DNA from: Porites lobata
Lineage: Eukaryota > Cnidaria > Anthozoa > Scleractinia > Poritidae
Direction of reading: 5' to 3'
NCBI GenBank assembly: GCA_942486035.1
Contig: CALNXK010000034.1
Coordinates: 3,539,001 to 3,603,000 of the forward strand
DNA: 64,000 nucleotides
Part shown: piece by piece, positions 22,901 to 31,666 of the stretch
Position numbering within the stretch: the first letter of the stretch is position 1
Layout: the number at the start of each line of letters is the position of its first letter
Notes under the pieces: model-generated
Told to the model about the DNA's origin: nothing
The model's input: only the letters and a program-made list of their open reading frames with translations
Database searches by the model: none
Made by a program: the position numbers and the translations under genes

Positions 22901-25900
22901 GCCTTGATATTGGAATGTATGCATGTTTTTTCAAAGTAATAGTCGCCAATGGGCACTTTTTCGTTAAAACCAATTACCTGGGCATCTTTGAATGCGACAG
23001 CGTCTGGTCTGTACTGTAGGTCCTAGACACGAACGGTCGACACCCATTACATTATAACTGCTTAAACATGAACGCGTTCGCGTTCGAACTCCACGTCCAC
23101 ATGAAGCACTGCAACTCGTCCACTCACTCCAAGGTGTGAACCCCACATTCTCGTTACTAACTTGCAAGTGAATAGTGTTCCCCCCATTTTCGTAGGTTTC
23201 CTGTGGTCCTCGTGGCATTGTCCTCATACCGGGTAGTATGTTTGGTCGAAGAGAGCCGGGTAAAAAGGCAGACCCGTGTGGTGGTCCCATAAACTCTTTA
23301 AACCCGAGCATGTTCGAAAAGTTAGGAGTACTTTGTTGCATGTTTAGAAGTGACTGCACGTCTCCCATATCCTGCTCGACACTTGCCAATCCACTGTACC
23401 TGGAGGGAGTCCCCTCGTTGACGCTGGTTTTAGTTGGAGCGCTTTGCTGCTTGCTTGCCATCCCCTCGATTAAAGGCGTTGCAGAAAGAGTTTTGAAAAT
23501 GATCCGTTTGTTTGTTTTTGACTTTTGCAAACCAGGCAAAACCTTCGTGGTCTTTGAGGCTGCTGTAGCTGTTAAAGAAAATGACTAGACGAGTTCCCCT
23601 TTTAAAGATACAATTGCTACCTCTCGTCCTTTGCAATAAAAACCATTTTAACAATTTTTAGACATAATTATCACTTTTAAAGGGCTTAGGCCATGGCTCA
23701 TTGATTCTCCATATTTAAAGCTCTCAAGCTATGACTACAGTCCTGGTCCTGGTGTATAATGCAATTGGTGGAATATTTGACCAGTGGAAAGCGTCATTCA
23801 CTGGATACCCTACCATACACTATCAATATCATACAATTCATTACATCATCTGGGCCGCTTACTATAAACGCCGTTCATCCAATCAGCCTTCAAACTAGCA
23901 AGTCTTTTTTTAACAATTATCACAGGAACTTGTAACATTAATGTTTGTGCATTTCCCGACGTTTTCTTAATATTCGTTCAAAATATTTTACACCTATATT
24001 CCTGTTCCTATTCCAGGATGTAAACGGATGCTTTTCTTCCAGATACTCTTCAAAAAGTAGTGGTTTTCCTTTGGATGGTGTTTTTATGCTTATTTTTCCC
24101 TTCTTTGAGGCAATAATCTTGCTATTTTGATGAACTGAACTTTTTACCATTTTCTTGCCAAAAGAACTGAACCGACGTATCGCTGTCTTTTCCTGGCGTC
24201 AGTCAGTCCGTGTTTCAGTTTACTAAACATTTATGTTTCCCAAATTTGGTCAATGCTCGCTGGTTATGAAGAGGTAACCCTGAGGCTAAAGGCAATAAGG
24301 AACGAAGAAATCTGGTACTCAGTGTCATACCCGTAATCCAATCTAAAGGTCCTGTGTTCCCTCTATTGACTTAAAGAAAGCAACTTTCGTGCTCTTAACC
24401 TACCGCCTTTTAAGAAAAATTTTGAGATGTCTTTTTCTAATTTTAAGAAAATTATTTACCAGAAGTATGTGGACATTCCTGGGATCTACAATATTCAACT
24501 TCAAATCTCCAACCGGAACAATCTTTCCCTCCGTAAGCTGGAGGAGGGTTCGTGCAAAGACGCATGCGCATGCGTACTGCTTTAGGACCGCAGGTCTCTG
24601 AGCATGCAGACCACTCCGTCCACTTGGTAAATCCACCGTTAACTACGACAATCAAACAACACCAAATCGTCAATTATAAAAAGTAAAATGTTAGTTTCTA
24701 GTAAATTTGCCAATCTACCCCTCCCCTACCCAGTGTTAACCCTAGCTTCTTGCTAAGGGTTAATTTTGGCTTAGTGGAGGGGAAGGTGGGCAGCTTCCCA
24801 CCAACCCCTCCTGTAACCCACTGTTGAAACTAAATTCTCAATTAAGGCAAAATGTTGGGTTAGGGGAGTGGTAGGTGTATGGGCAGTTTCCAAGGTTCGT
24901 CAATACAATTTAAAATGGCCTTTTAGTGCCCTTTCGAAGCCACTTGATAAAAATCTTCATTGCTCATTTCTCTTTGAGCAAGATTAGCAAAATGCGTAAC
25001 GAACGTTACCAATTTCCTCTTAATTGCCAATCCAAGTGCCTGTTACACATGCAAGTAACATATCACGAGATTACGTCACTTATAAACTACAGCCAGTAGA
25101 AGAACGAGCATCTCAACGATTTCAGTACTGCTTTATTCAGTGTTAACAATTAATTCTTGATTTACTGCTTCAAGTCACAATCTTAGTCTGTAATATAAAT
25201 CCATGATAGTTAATTCGTTGCTTAAGTGAGAGGGTAAGGGATCTTTGAGTTTATTTCAGTGGAAAACCTTACTTGGGCAGTTTTTGGGGACATCGCAGGG
25301 TACCATCTGGTGGTTCCATCCTGGGCATTTTACAAAACTGTCTGATGATGATTTTTCAATGCAATATCTCGAGTGTGTCTTCATGCTCCCGTTCCCACAA
25401 GTCTTTGAACACTTTGACCATGCACTCCACATTAAGTTTGAATCTAAGCAAATGTAAATGACCACAGTCAGATGATACCTTTGTGATAAGAAAAGTTCTG
25501 CGCGATCTGATTAGCTTACTCTGGGAATTTTAATCCATCTAAACCATAACAAATCAAACAAGGGTTATTCTAGTGATTTAAGAAGGTAATGTTCAACTCG
25601 TACCGATACAAATCCTCAAAACTGAATTTAAATAATGTTGACCTGTCTGATATGTTACAATAAATGAAGAATGGCACCGATAAATATTAATCACGGAAGA
25701 ACAGAGAAATCTGTAAAAGCTCAACTATTTATTAACCAGAAAGGACTGCAAACGACTGCAAACAAATATGCCGAAGAACGTAGTCTATAAAGACCTGACC
25801 AGCAAAAATAACAAGTACACATAACAAATATCTGAAGACAGAACACTGTATGTATGTTGGGGCCGTAGATCTATCTTATAGATCTGATGTAATGTAATTT

Positions 25901-28900
25901 TGCTTAGTTTTGTCCATGTTTTTGAGGTTGGTTTTGGTCAATCCTTTATATTTTCTTTGCGAGACATCAACTTGACACTTGGACTCTTGTCCTTTAGGAT
26001 GTACGTGATATGGCGTGATTTTGTGGGTGTTGGGAGCTCTAGGTTAGGGCTTAAATCAGAGTGTACGGGGTTATTTTCCAACAGAGCTCCTCTCTCTGTC
26101 TGTCACGCCATACTGATGAGCTACAATGATAGCGAAACAGCTGTCTAAGGTTTGAGTTCTCGGTGTCGAGTTGATGTCTTGCACAGTTAATTTTCACGTA
26201 GTACGATCAGCATTGCAGTGTTCTGTTTTCAGAATTTAATATGTCTATATATTAACACATTACTTTACCAATATTCTGTTTATTTTCTAAACGTTTTGAT
26301 GTTTTGTACTTAAAAAACGTTTTTATTGTTTGCTGACTGTAGATCTCACTCATTCTTTCTTCCATTTCAAATTTGCAGTCTTGAAAGTAATTGAAGAAAG
26401 AGTCAGTTCTCAGAGTTGTTCTTACCATTCTTGCTAAAATCACTTGCAATATTATTTACTATGTTCTTTTCCTTAGAACCGTGATCCGGAAGGTCTGCAA
26501 TGGTTTCTATCGCTCCTTCCCTCGCAATGCCTGGCTTCTCATCAATAGACCTTTTAAATGTCCCCGCTATTGGCCTGAAAAGACTTTCCACTTCTTTTTC
26601 ATCAGCGCTGTCAATCTTTTCCAACTCTTTTAAATCGTTTTGGTCACCGCTGTTCACACTTCGTAGCACTGATGCGAGCTGATTTTGGTCGTCTGTACCA
26701 AAATTTGTCAATTCCTTGTAATCAGAATTCAAGACTTTGCCCTCAGGGGTCAAATCACGAAAAACACTGTCTTTGATACTGTCTGTCGTGCGTTGTTTCA
26801 TTGCATCGGCTTCTTCATACTGGCGACTAGAACTGTGAATAAACTCTCTCAGTTTCTCTTGACTTTTTTCAAGAGACCCGTCGTCACTACTATCGTCTTT
26901 CGGAAACGCACTCTTGAATTGGTTTTGTAGAATGGTTCTTGAACTGATTGGCTCATCCGGATGATCCATCATCTTGTTCAATACAGGATCATCCATTGCC
27001 TGCACTGCACCCAAGTAGGTCAAATCATGTTGTCTTTCTTGTATCAAGGCGCGAGACAACTGCTTCTCAAATTCAGGGCTTCGAAACGTACCATCGTTAA
27101 ATTCAGTGCTGAATTCTCCTAAATCTCTTTTCTCTGGTAATATTCTCGTCCTTGAATGGAATGCCCTGTTGGGCTTCTTTCGATGTGCGCCTGTATGTCG
27201 TTTTACACCGATTTCGACACCTACTTTCTGAAACATGTTTTTAATTCTGCTTACATCGTCCACTTGAACGGTATTTACATAATCCAGGTCACCTTCACTT
27301 TCTTTTCGCAGCGTTTCAAGGATTAAACCTTGAGCATCCAAGTGTCCTACATCATCCAATGATACAACGTCACCATTAAGAAGTTTGTTCTCTTTCATGA
27401 CAATAGGTTCGGCCATTGTGGCGTCGCTTAACTTACTACCGTGAGAAAGGGTACCCTTTTTCTGGAATTCCTTTTTACTTATTTCATTCCCCATTTTTTC
27501 CGGACTCCTTTTGACGTCTAATCGCCCCTGTGTGTACCTGTGACCCTTGTAATCGCCTTTACCTGCTGATTGTTTCTTATTTTTGAACGAACGCTCGAAT
27601 GCGTAACTAGGGTCTTGTTCGTCAAATGGAAATGACTCCAATCCTTTGACATTTCTTTGATCTCCTTCGTAGTCCTTCAAGATAACGTTTGAAATATCTT
27701 CCTGCACGTTTGGGCTCAGATCTCGTAATTGTTCCAAGTCACTGTTAAGCACGTCCGTGTGGCCCTCCCAGGACTCCAGATCTCTTCTAACGTTTGAGTT
27801 ATCTTTGGCCTTTTTTCTTTTATGGACTGACGACAAAACATGAGATACCTTTCCCTTTCTAGATGGCGTAACATTTTTTCTTTCCTGTATTGCTTTAGAG
27901 GCAATTCTATTTTGACTAAGCTGTTTCCTTTCCGTTTTTAGTCTCTTCACTTTTAGCGGTTTATCCATAAATTGTAATAGTGACCTTTCCTTCTTTTTTT
28001 GTTCTTCGTCGTTTGGCTTGACCTCGTAGTAAGCCACTGTCTCAGGTGACAACTCTTGAAGGTTACCAGACGTTTCTGCTTCAGCTCTGTTTGAACCATG
28101 AGCCAAGTGTTTTTCAATCTCTTTCATTTCATTTGCTGTCAATCCAAATATAACAGAAGTTGGACTTATCTCGGAGTCACGAGTCCCTGGTTGACTCCGT
28201 GACTTTGTCGGTTTGACTGCCAAGGAATCGCTAAGCCGTAGCTTTCTGGGAAGGTTTAATTTCCTCAGGAACGAAGACGACTGCTTTAAATTTGCTTTTC
28301 TTCTATATTTCCGCTCCTTGTGTTTGGAAGAATACGTTTTCGCTATTTTCTCTTTCTTTTTTAACTGTGCCAAGTGGTCTGGTAATGAGTTCATTCCATA
28401 TGGTGTCATCAACTCTGCTTCGTCGCCTTCATTTATCGCTTCCTTCTGGTTATTTCCGTCATTGTGTAAATCATAACTAAATGACGAGGACGGTTTATTC
28501 GTGCCAGTTAAGCGGTCAAAATTAACAAGGCTGCGCATAGGGGCAAGATCTACGGCTGAAATATCAGAGACAGTTTTAGGACTTATGAGCATCTGATCCT
28601 CAAGGTTAGATTCCACCGGTGTTTCATACTTGTCGCTTTGCAGCCTCTCAAAAGGTGAACTAGTTGATTCAGAAATGGTTTCCATATTTCCATTTCTCCC
28701 GTCAGGACTAACGAAGACAGGGTTGGTTTGATGCTGAACGTCCGCTTGTTGGACAGAAGCCATAATTTTCGAATTCTGTTTTTCCTCTTCCTTAATCAAA
28801 CCGTTATCTCGCGCAAACGACTCGGCAACTTCGGCTTTTCCAAGTCGATTATCTAGAAGTTGACCTGTAACGTAATTTACTTCCCCGGTATCTAAATCTG

Positions 28901-31649
28901 AAACTGTTGTTTTAGGTTTGGGTAAGACTTGTCCCACAATGTGACCAACGTCGTTTATTTGGTGTTCAAGATAACTTGCTTCTTTTGCATCTTCCTCTTG
29001 CATACCATTGTATGGGCTGGCTGCAGAAACCGAGAACTGTCTATTCACCATGGAGTCCCCCATCATATTTAGCTGTAAATATTTGGCTTCATCAGGATCT
29101 AACTTGGTGATGTTATTGAAAAGAAAACGGCCATCTATTTCTTGATTTAGATATTCTTGTGAAGGGACGTTATTTGTCATTGATCCCAGCATTGTTTCAT
29201 CATTTAATTTTTTATCCTCAGCAGATTCCTCTTTAGCATTTTCTCCCACTTGCTCATTGCTTCCTTCGTAGGCGACGGTCTTACTTGCGCTTGATGTTTG
29301 AAGTTGTTTGCCACCCACACTTTGTTTTTCCTTCATAATTCGCTGAAGAGGGATACTATTGTTTACGCTGGAAACCAGTCCATTTGCGTATGGTGTCAAA
29401 AGTTGCCCTTTATCTAAAACCTGTTCTTTGCTGGCTTCAGTGGAATTTTGGCCTTTAAGTCGCTCGACCTTGTCGAATTCAAGTAAAGGCCGATGGCTTA
29501 AATTGAAACTATGACTTATAACTCCAATATGGCCTGCCTGATATATAGGTTTCTTTGCTATCTCGTTTTGTGTGCCTGGTTTAGCGCTGTCGTGGATTTT
29601 TTGATCGGCAACATTCAGTTTTGAAGAAGGAGCGGGTGTGCTACTGTTCAATTCTTTTGCCACCTTAGATGTGTTCATTACAGTGAAGGTAAACGTTTTA
29701 TTAGTGATGCCCAAAGTATGTGCAGGTTCCTCCATATGGTTTGCACCATGAGAACTATACGGAAATCCGTCACCCGGCTTTCTTATGGGCTCACCGTTGA
29801 CGTTCGTCTGCAGCAAAGTATCAGTTGATTTAACTTTTGTCGAGTCAACTTTCGGAAGAACTTTCAAGGAGTTGTTTGAGGCTCGTCCAAAATCAAGATG
29901 TGAAATTTTATCACTCTGCTTTAAAAGAGCCAGTGCTATTGCGTTTGCCCAGATGTTCTTCACTGTTGGGTGTTTAGCCAATTGCATTGAAACAAACCTG
30001 CTCCCCTCGTCACCAAGACGCTCTATGACATTTTCGATAAGTTCTGGAAGCTGAGCGTTTACCGACCCTTGCATAGAATTGTCAAGTCTTCTCTCAGATG
30101 ATTGTGTGTTATTGAAAGCCTTTTGATTATTTTCAGTAAGTTTATCGTTTGAAATATTCCTTTCTCTTTTAATAAGAGTCGTTCCTATATTGATGTTAGG
30201 CAATGAACTAGAAACAGCCATTTTTCCAACGAAAGTTGAATTACTTGCAGGAATCTTTCCCCAATTATGATTTTTCGTGAAATTTTGTCCATTATCAGCT
30301 GAATTATCAATTTTTTTTGTTGCGCTTGTTATTTTATATGGAGCTTTCCCCGATGAATTATGCCTACTGGCTTCTTGGCTGAATAAATATGAAACTTTAG
30401 CTAGTGGGTCTTTCAGTAATTGGTCTTTAACTGGCCGAACATTCTTGTGTAAATTTTGCTTTTCTGAAGACGTCAGTTTCTGGGACAAACTTGCGTTTTC
30501 AAGTTTTATCTCTTTATTTTCTAGAGTATAAGGGCCAAGAAGAATATCCCCTCCAGAGTCATCCTTTTCAACATGGAAGCCATAATTCTTGGCGTCTTGA
30601 TTTTCCAGTTCACCATAAACGTTTTCTTCAAGTGCTGAAGGTGTCAATACATCTACCTCGGGACTTGCGTCAACATATCCTTTATTATCGGCATCGTTCC
30701 CTTGAAAGTTATTCTCTTTGGATTCGGTGTCTTTCAATACCCCAGCAAAATTATTGTCACTCAAGGGACTATTCTGTATCAGGGTAGACTTGGTAGCCTT
30801 TATCGCTTTCCTGTTACCTCTTCTTACGTTTTTCTGTATCCTTTTCACATCTTGATCGTCCGTCACAGCTATCAAGGGCTTTCCTAAAGTGATGCCTGTA
30901 TGTGATAGATAAATGATAGATATATTAAAAAATCAAAATATTCATGGTGACATTGTTAATCTCGTTTTTCTAAGAAATATAAGATTGAACGATTGTCAAA
31001 GACCAAAAGAAGTTTTCTACAACAAAACTTTAAAACACGCAAGTCCTGCTAGTGCACTAAGTTTACACCCTCCTAAAAAACCGAGTCAGATCCATTTCAC
31101 ATTTCTTATAAAGTATTTTTACTTCCTTTTCTTCACTGCCTGCCCCCCAAAAATGATGTAAATTCACATTGTGTCTAGTTTATATTAAACTTAGTGAAAT
31201 GTACGCATTTTGTAGCTCTAGTTTCTTGACTTAGCCTGAGTACTGAAGTTAGTAAAAACACCAAGCACAAGACCCTGTAATAAGGCTGGCGTATTTCAGG
31301 TTGTCTTATATTCACATATAAAGGTATTTCAAAATTTTGCTAACAGCAAACCACTCTAGTAAGTAACTATTATTATATCAGTCTGAATATCGAATGCGAT
31401 GGTTAATTTGCCTGGTACTCTTCCTTTACGGGTCTAGCCTTTCCAGACGTGCGCGCAATTTTCCAATCCATCCATTTTCCTTAGTTTGTTTTCTCACACC
31501 ACTAAGGCTTAACAGATTGATCACAATTAAAGTTAAGAATATACTTCAAACTCACCAGAACTGCCTGGTTCAACAAGAGAAACACATGTCGCGTATGTCA
31601 AAAACCAAGTGAATTCGAGAATTGCAAATGCTGTCCTCCTCATTGTCAT
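13402..31649 (-). CDS. Large secreted protein with ten TSP1 repeats and an acidic tail
   Basis: The minus-strand model has 16 exons, in coding order: 31649-31556, 30883-26426, 25443-25273, 24642-24460, 23568-22978, 22574-22401, 22049-21816, 21284-21069, 20166-19894, 19540-19367, 18767-18600, 18437-18282, 15957-15796, 15433-15275, 14880-14728 and 13910-13402 (stop TAA). Coding length is 7,875 nt, or 2,624 residues. All 15 introns are GT-AG and phase 1, and every internal exon is a multiple of three. Order: signal peptide, a 1,486-residue unrecognised region, ten thrombospondin type-1 repeats, three six-Cys modules, acidic Asp/Glu tail. TSP1 arrays occur in matrix, adhesion and ADAMTS-like proteins, but no protease, EGF or membrane segment is visible. 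Secretion to matrix (mesoglea, skeleton or other) is inferred. The gene converges on the vWA-LamG gene, with stops 3.7 kb apart. Confidence 0.85.
14728..14880 (-). other. Six-Cys module C
   Basis: A 51-codon exon, phase 1 at both ends, with DPC at the second Cys, KAC, HCVADAQCKPTF and DEC. It is the third tandem copy of the module, just before the acidic tail. Confidence 0.75.
15275..15433 (-). other. Six-Cys module B
   Basis: A 53-codon exon, phase 1 at both ends, with NPC at the second Cys, SAC at the third, RCVV, YKCKPIFF and a last AYC. The layout follows module A with small length changes between the third and fourth Cys. Confidence 0.75.
15796..15957 (-). other. Six-Cys module A
   Basis: A 54-codon exon, phase 1 at both ends. 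Cys spacing is C-x4-C-x4-C-x7-C-x5-C-x14-C, with HPC at the second Cys and CKPVFF after the fifth. The same frame of HPC/NPC/DPC, then a Cys, then CKPxF recurs in the next two exons. It resembles short Cys modules of other metazoan extracellular proteins, but I cannot assign a named family. Confidence 0.75.
16004..17867. mobile_element. TTAA-flanked inverted-repeat element in an intron of the TSP1 gene
   Basis: Inverted ends AGGTCAAATGAAC (16008-16020) and GTTCATTTGACCT (17851-17863) are each bordered by TTAA (16004-16007 and 17864-17867). TTAA duplications are the mark of piggyBac and Kolobok-type transposons. The 1.86-kb interior has no credible transposase ORF, so it is a non-autonomous or decayed copy. 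It makes up most of the largest 3' intron of the TSP1 gene. Confidence 0.6.
18282..18437 (-). other. TSP1 repeat 10
   Basis: A 52-codon exon, the shortest of the ten: FGPWSSFSRCSHSCGGGV, the very basic VKKRRRRC, a compact middle loop with HGC and HGP, then RCNDHSCPG. It follows a TTTCAG acceptor and ends at GTGAGT. Repeats 9 and 10 together form a strongly basic patch. Confidence 0.82.
18600..18767 (-). other. TSP1 repeat 9, atypical start
   Basis: A 56-codon exon starting MSEWSSWSVCRYCGKS. Only two residues (Arg-Tyr) lie between the first two Cys, where other repeats have three (as in CSKTC), so the O-fucosylation site is lost. It then has an exceptionally basic run, KRKRKRKC, and the usual NNPLPANGGKPC and CPRKHC. 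Confidence 0.8.
18941..19178. repeat. Fold-back inverted repeat in intron
   Basis: The outer ends TAAAGATGTCA and TGACATCTTTA, the TTTGGCGAAT blocks and an inner GCGAGCCCGGCCTT block are arranged as reverse complements over arms of about 95 bases. It lies in the intron between TSP1 repeats 8 and 9. MITE-like, non-coding. Confidence 0.75.
19367..19540 (-). other. TSP1 repeat 8
   Basis: A 58-codon exon with LTGWTAWSACSKTCNTNAV, STRQRYC, CTNPPPQGNGKDC and PCASQKCPG. It is close in form to repeats 2 and 4. Asn replaces the Gly after CSKTC. Confidence 0.85.
19894..20166 (-). other. Ser/Pro spacer plus TSP1 repeat 7
   Basis: A 91-codon exon. A Ser/Thr/Asn/Pro-rich spacer of about 43 residues, likely O-glycosylated, precedes YSDWSPWSKCSATCSPKAV, SRERTC, a short middle loop with TGC, and PCQLVKCPG. 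The residue after the second Cys of the CSxTC motif is Ser, not Gly. Confidence 0.82.
21069..21284 (-). other. TSP1 repeat 6 with trailing spacer
   Basis: A 72-codon exon with DWSPWSECSKTCGSGSYRKR, then KTCSFSLMENDGKLC and ACNVPLCP, followed by a 14-residue polar spacer. Its opening is nearly the same as repeat 4 (SECSKTCGS.SYRKRE.TC), suggesting that the two arose by duplication. Confidence 0.82.
21816..22049 (-). other. TSP1 repeat 5 with trailing spacer
   Basis: A 78-codon exon: short Thr/Asn spacer, FTEWGPWSPCSKTCGSN, LRVRKRSC, a shorter middle loop than in repeats 2 and 4, then CFLPKCP. About 20 polar residues follow before the GTGAGT donor. Confidence 0.82.
22401..22574 (-). other. TSP1 repeat 4
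   Basis: A 58-codon exon with FTPWSDWSECSKTCGSDS, YRKRERTC, then CTNPPPRYGGEDC and a terminal SPC. The donor is GTAAAC, weaker than the others. The frame stays open for 22 further codons into the intron, so intron retention would add a short tail; phase-1 continuity favours splicing here. Confidence 0.82.
22978..23568 (-). other. Linker plus TSP1 repeat 3
   Basis: A 197-codon exon. Roughly the first 135 residues are a Cys-free Pro/Ser/Gly/Met-rich spacer (for example GPPHGSAFLPGSLRPN). The rest is a TSP1 repeat with FTPWSEWTSCSASCGRGV, the basic run RTRTRSC and a CRIQRCPG end. The exon fuses spacer and domain without an intron, unlike most neighbours. Confidence 0.82.
24460..24642 (-). other. 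TSP1 repeat 2
   Basis: A 61-codon exon with WTEWSACSETCGPKA, then an alternating basic stretch VRMRMRLC and the classical CTNPPPAYGGKDC, ending CRSQECP. All six Cys are present, in the properdin/SCO-spondin-like arrangement. Confidence 0.88.
25273..25443 (-). other. TSP1 repeat 1
   Basis: A 57-codon exon with WSAWSKCSKTCGNG at its start, so the C-mannosylation WxxW-type and the O-fucosylation CSKTCG sites are both present. The basic layer is weak (MKTHSRYC), and the C-terminal half has PCDVPKNCP in place of the usual CxxxxCP. A diverged but complete six-Cys repeat. Confidence 0.8.
26426..30883 (-). other. Giant 4,458-nt exon, 1,486-residue region of unknown family
   Basis: The exon is open from acceptor ACTTTAG at 30883 to donor GTAAGA after 26426, phase 1 both ends. 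No Cys-based domain is seen. The sequence is polar, rich in Lys, Asp, Glu, Asn and Ser, with several Asn-x-Ser/Thr sites and many dibasic pairs, including RKLNLPRKLRLSD and KERKYRRK. It looks largely disordered. Weak internal motifs recur: an acidic-x-x-Tyr-[Leu/Val] motif followed 6-8 residues later by Asp/Gly (around 29090, 28975, 28885, 27290 and 27025) and a Leu/Met-x-Thr-Pro-[Tyr/Ser] motif (around 30645, 29390 and 28410). Dibasic pairs could be processing sites; that is inference. I recognise no homologous family. Confidence 0.8.
31556..31649 (-). other. Signal-peptide exon
   Basis: Two nearby ATGs (31649-31647 and 31643-31641) open a 31-codon exon. It has a positively charged start (MTMRRT), a hydrophobic core around FAILEFTWFLTYATC and a likely cleavage region before the end. 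It stops at a GTGAGT donor in phase 1. The upstream ATG is taken as the start; the second would give the same protein minus two residues. Confidence 0.7.
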
Positions 31650-31666
31650 TTATCAACAAATTCCAT
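31646..31666 (-). promoter_or_regulatory. Upstream ORF overlapping the start codon of the TSP1 gene
   Basis: An ATG at 31666-31664 opens six codons (MEFVDK) and ends in TGA at 31648-31646, overlapping the main ATG in an ATGA arrangement. If this stretch is 5' UTR, ribosomes would meet this ORF first, and it could lower or tune translation by reinitiation. The 5' UTR exon boundaries are not known: TTCTTAG and TTTCAG just upstream are candidate acceptors. Confidence 0.35.
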
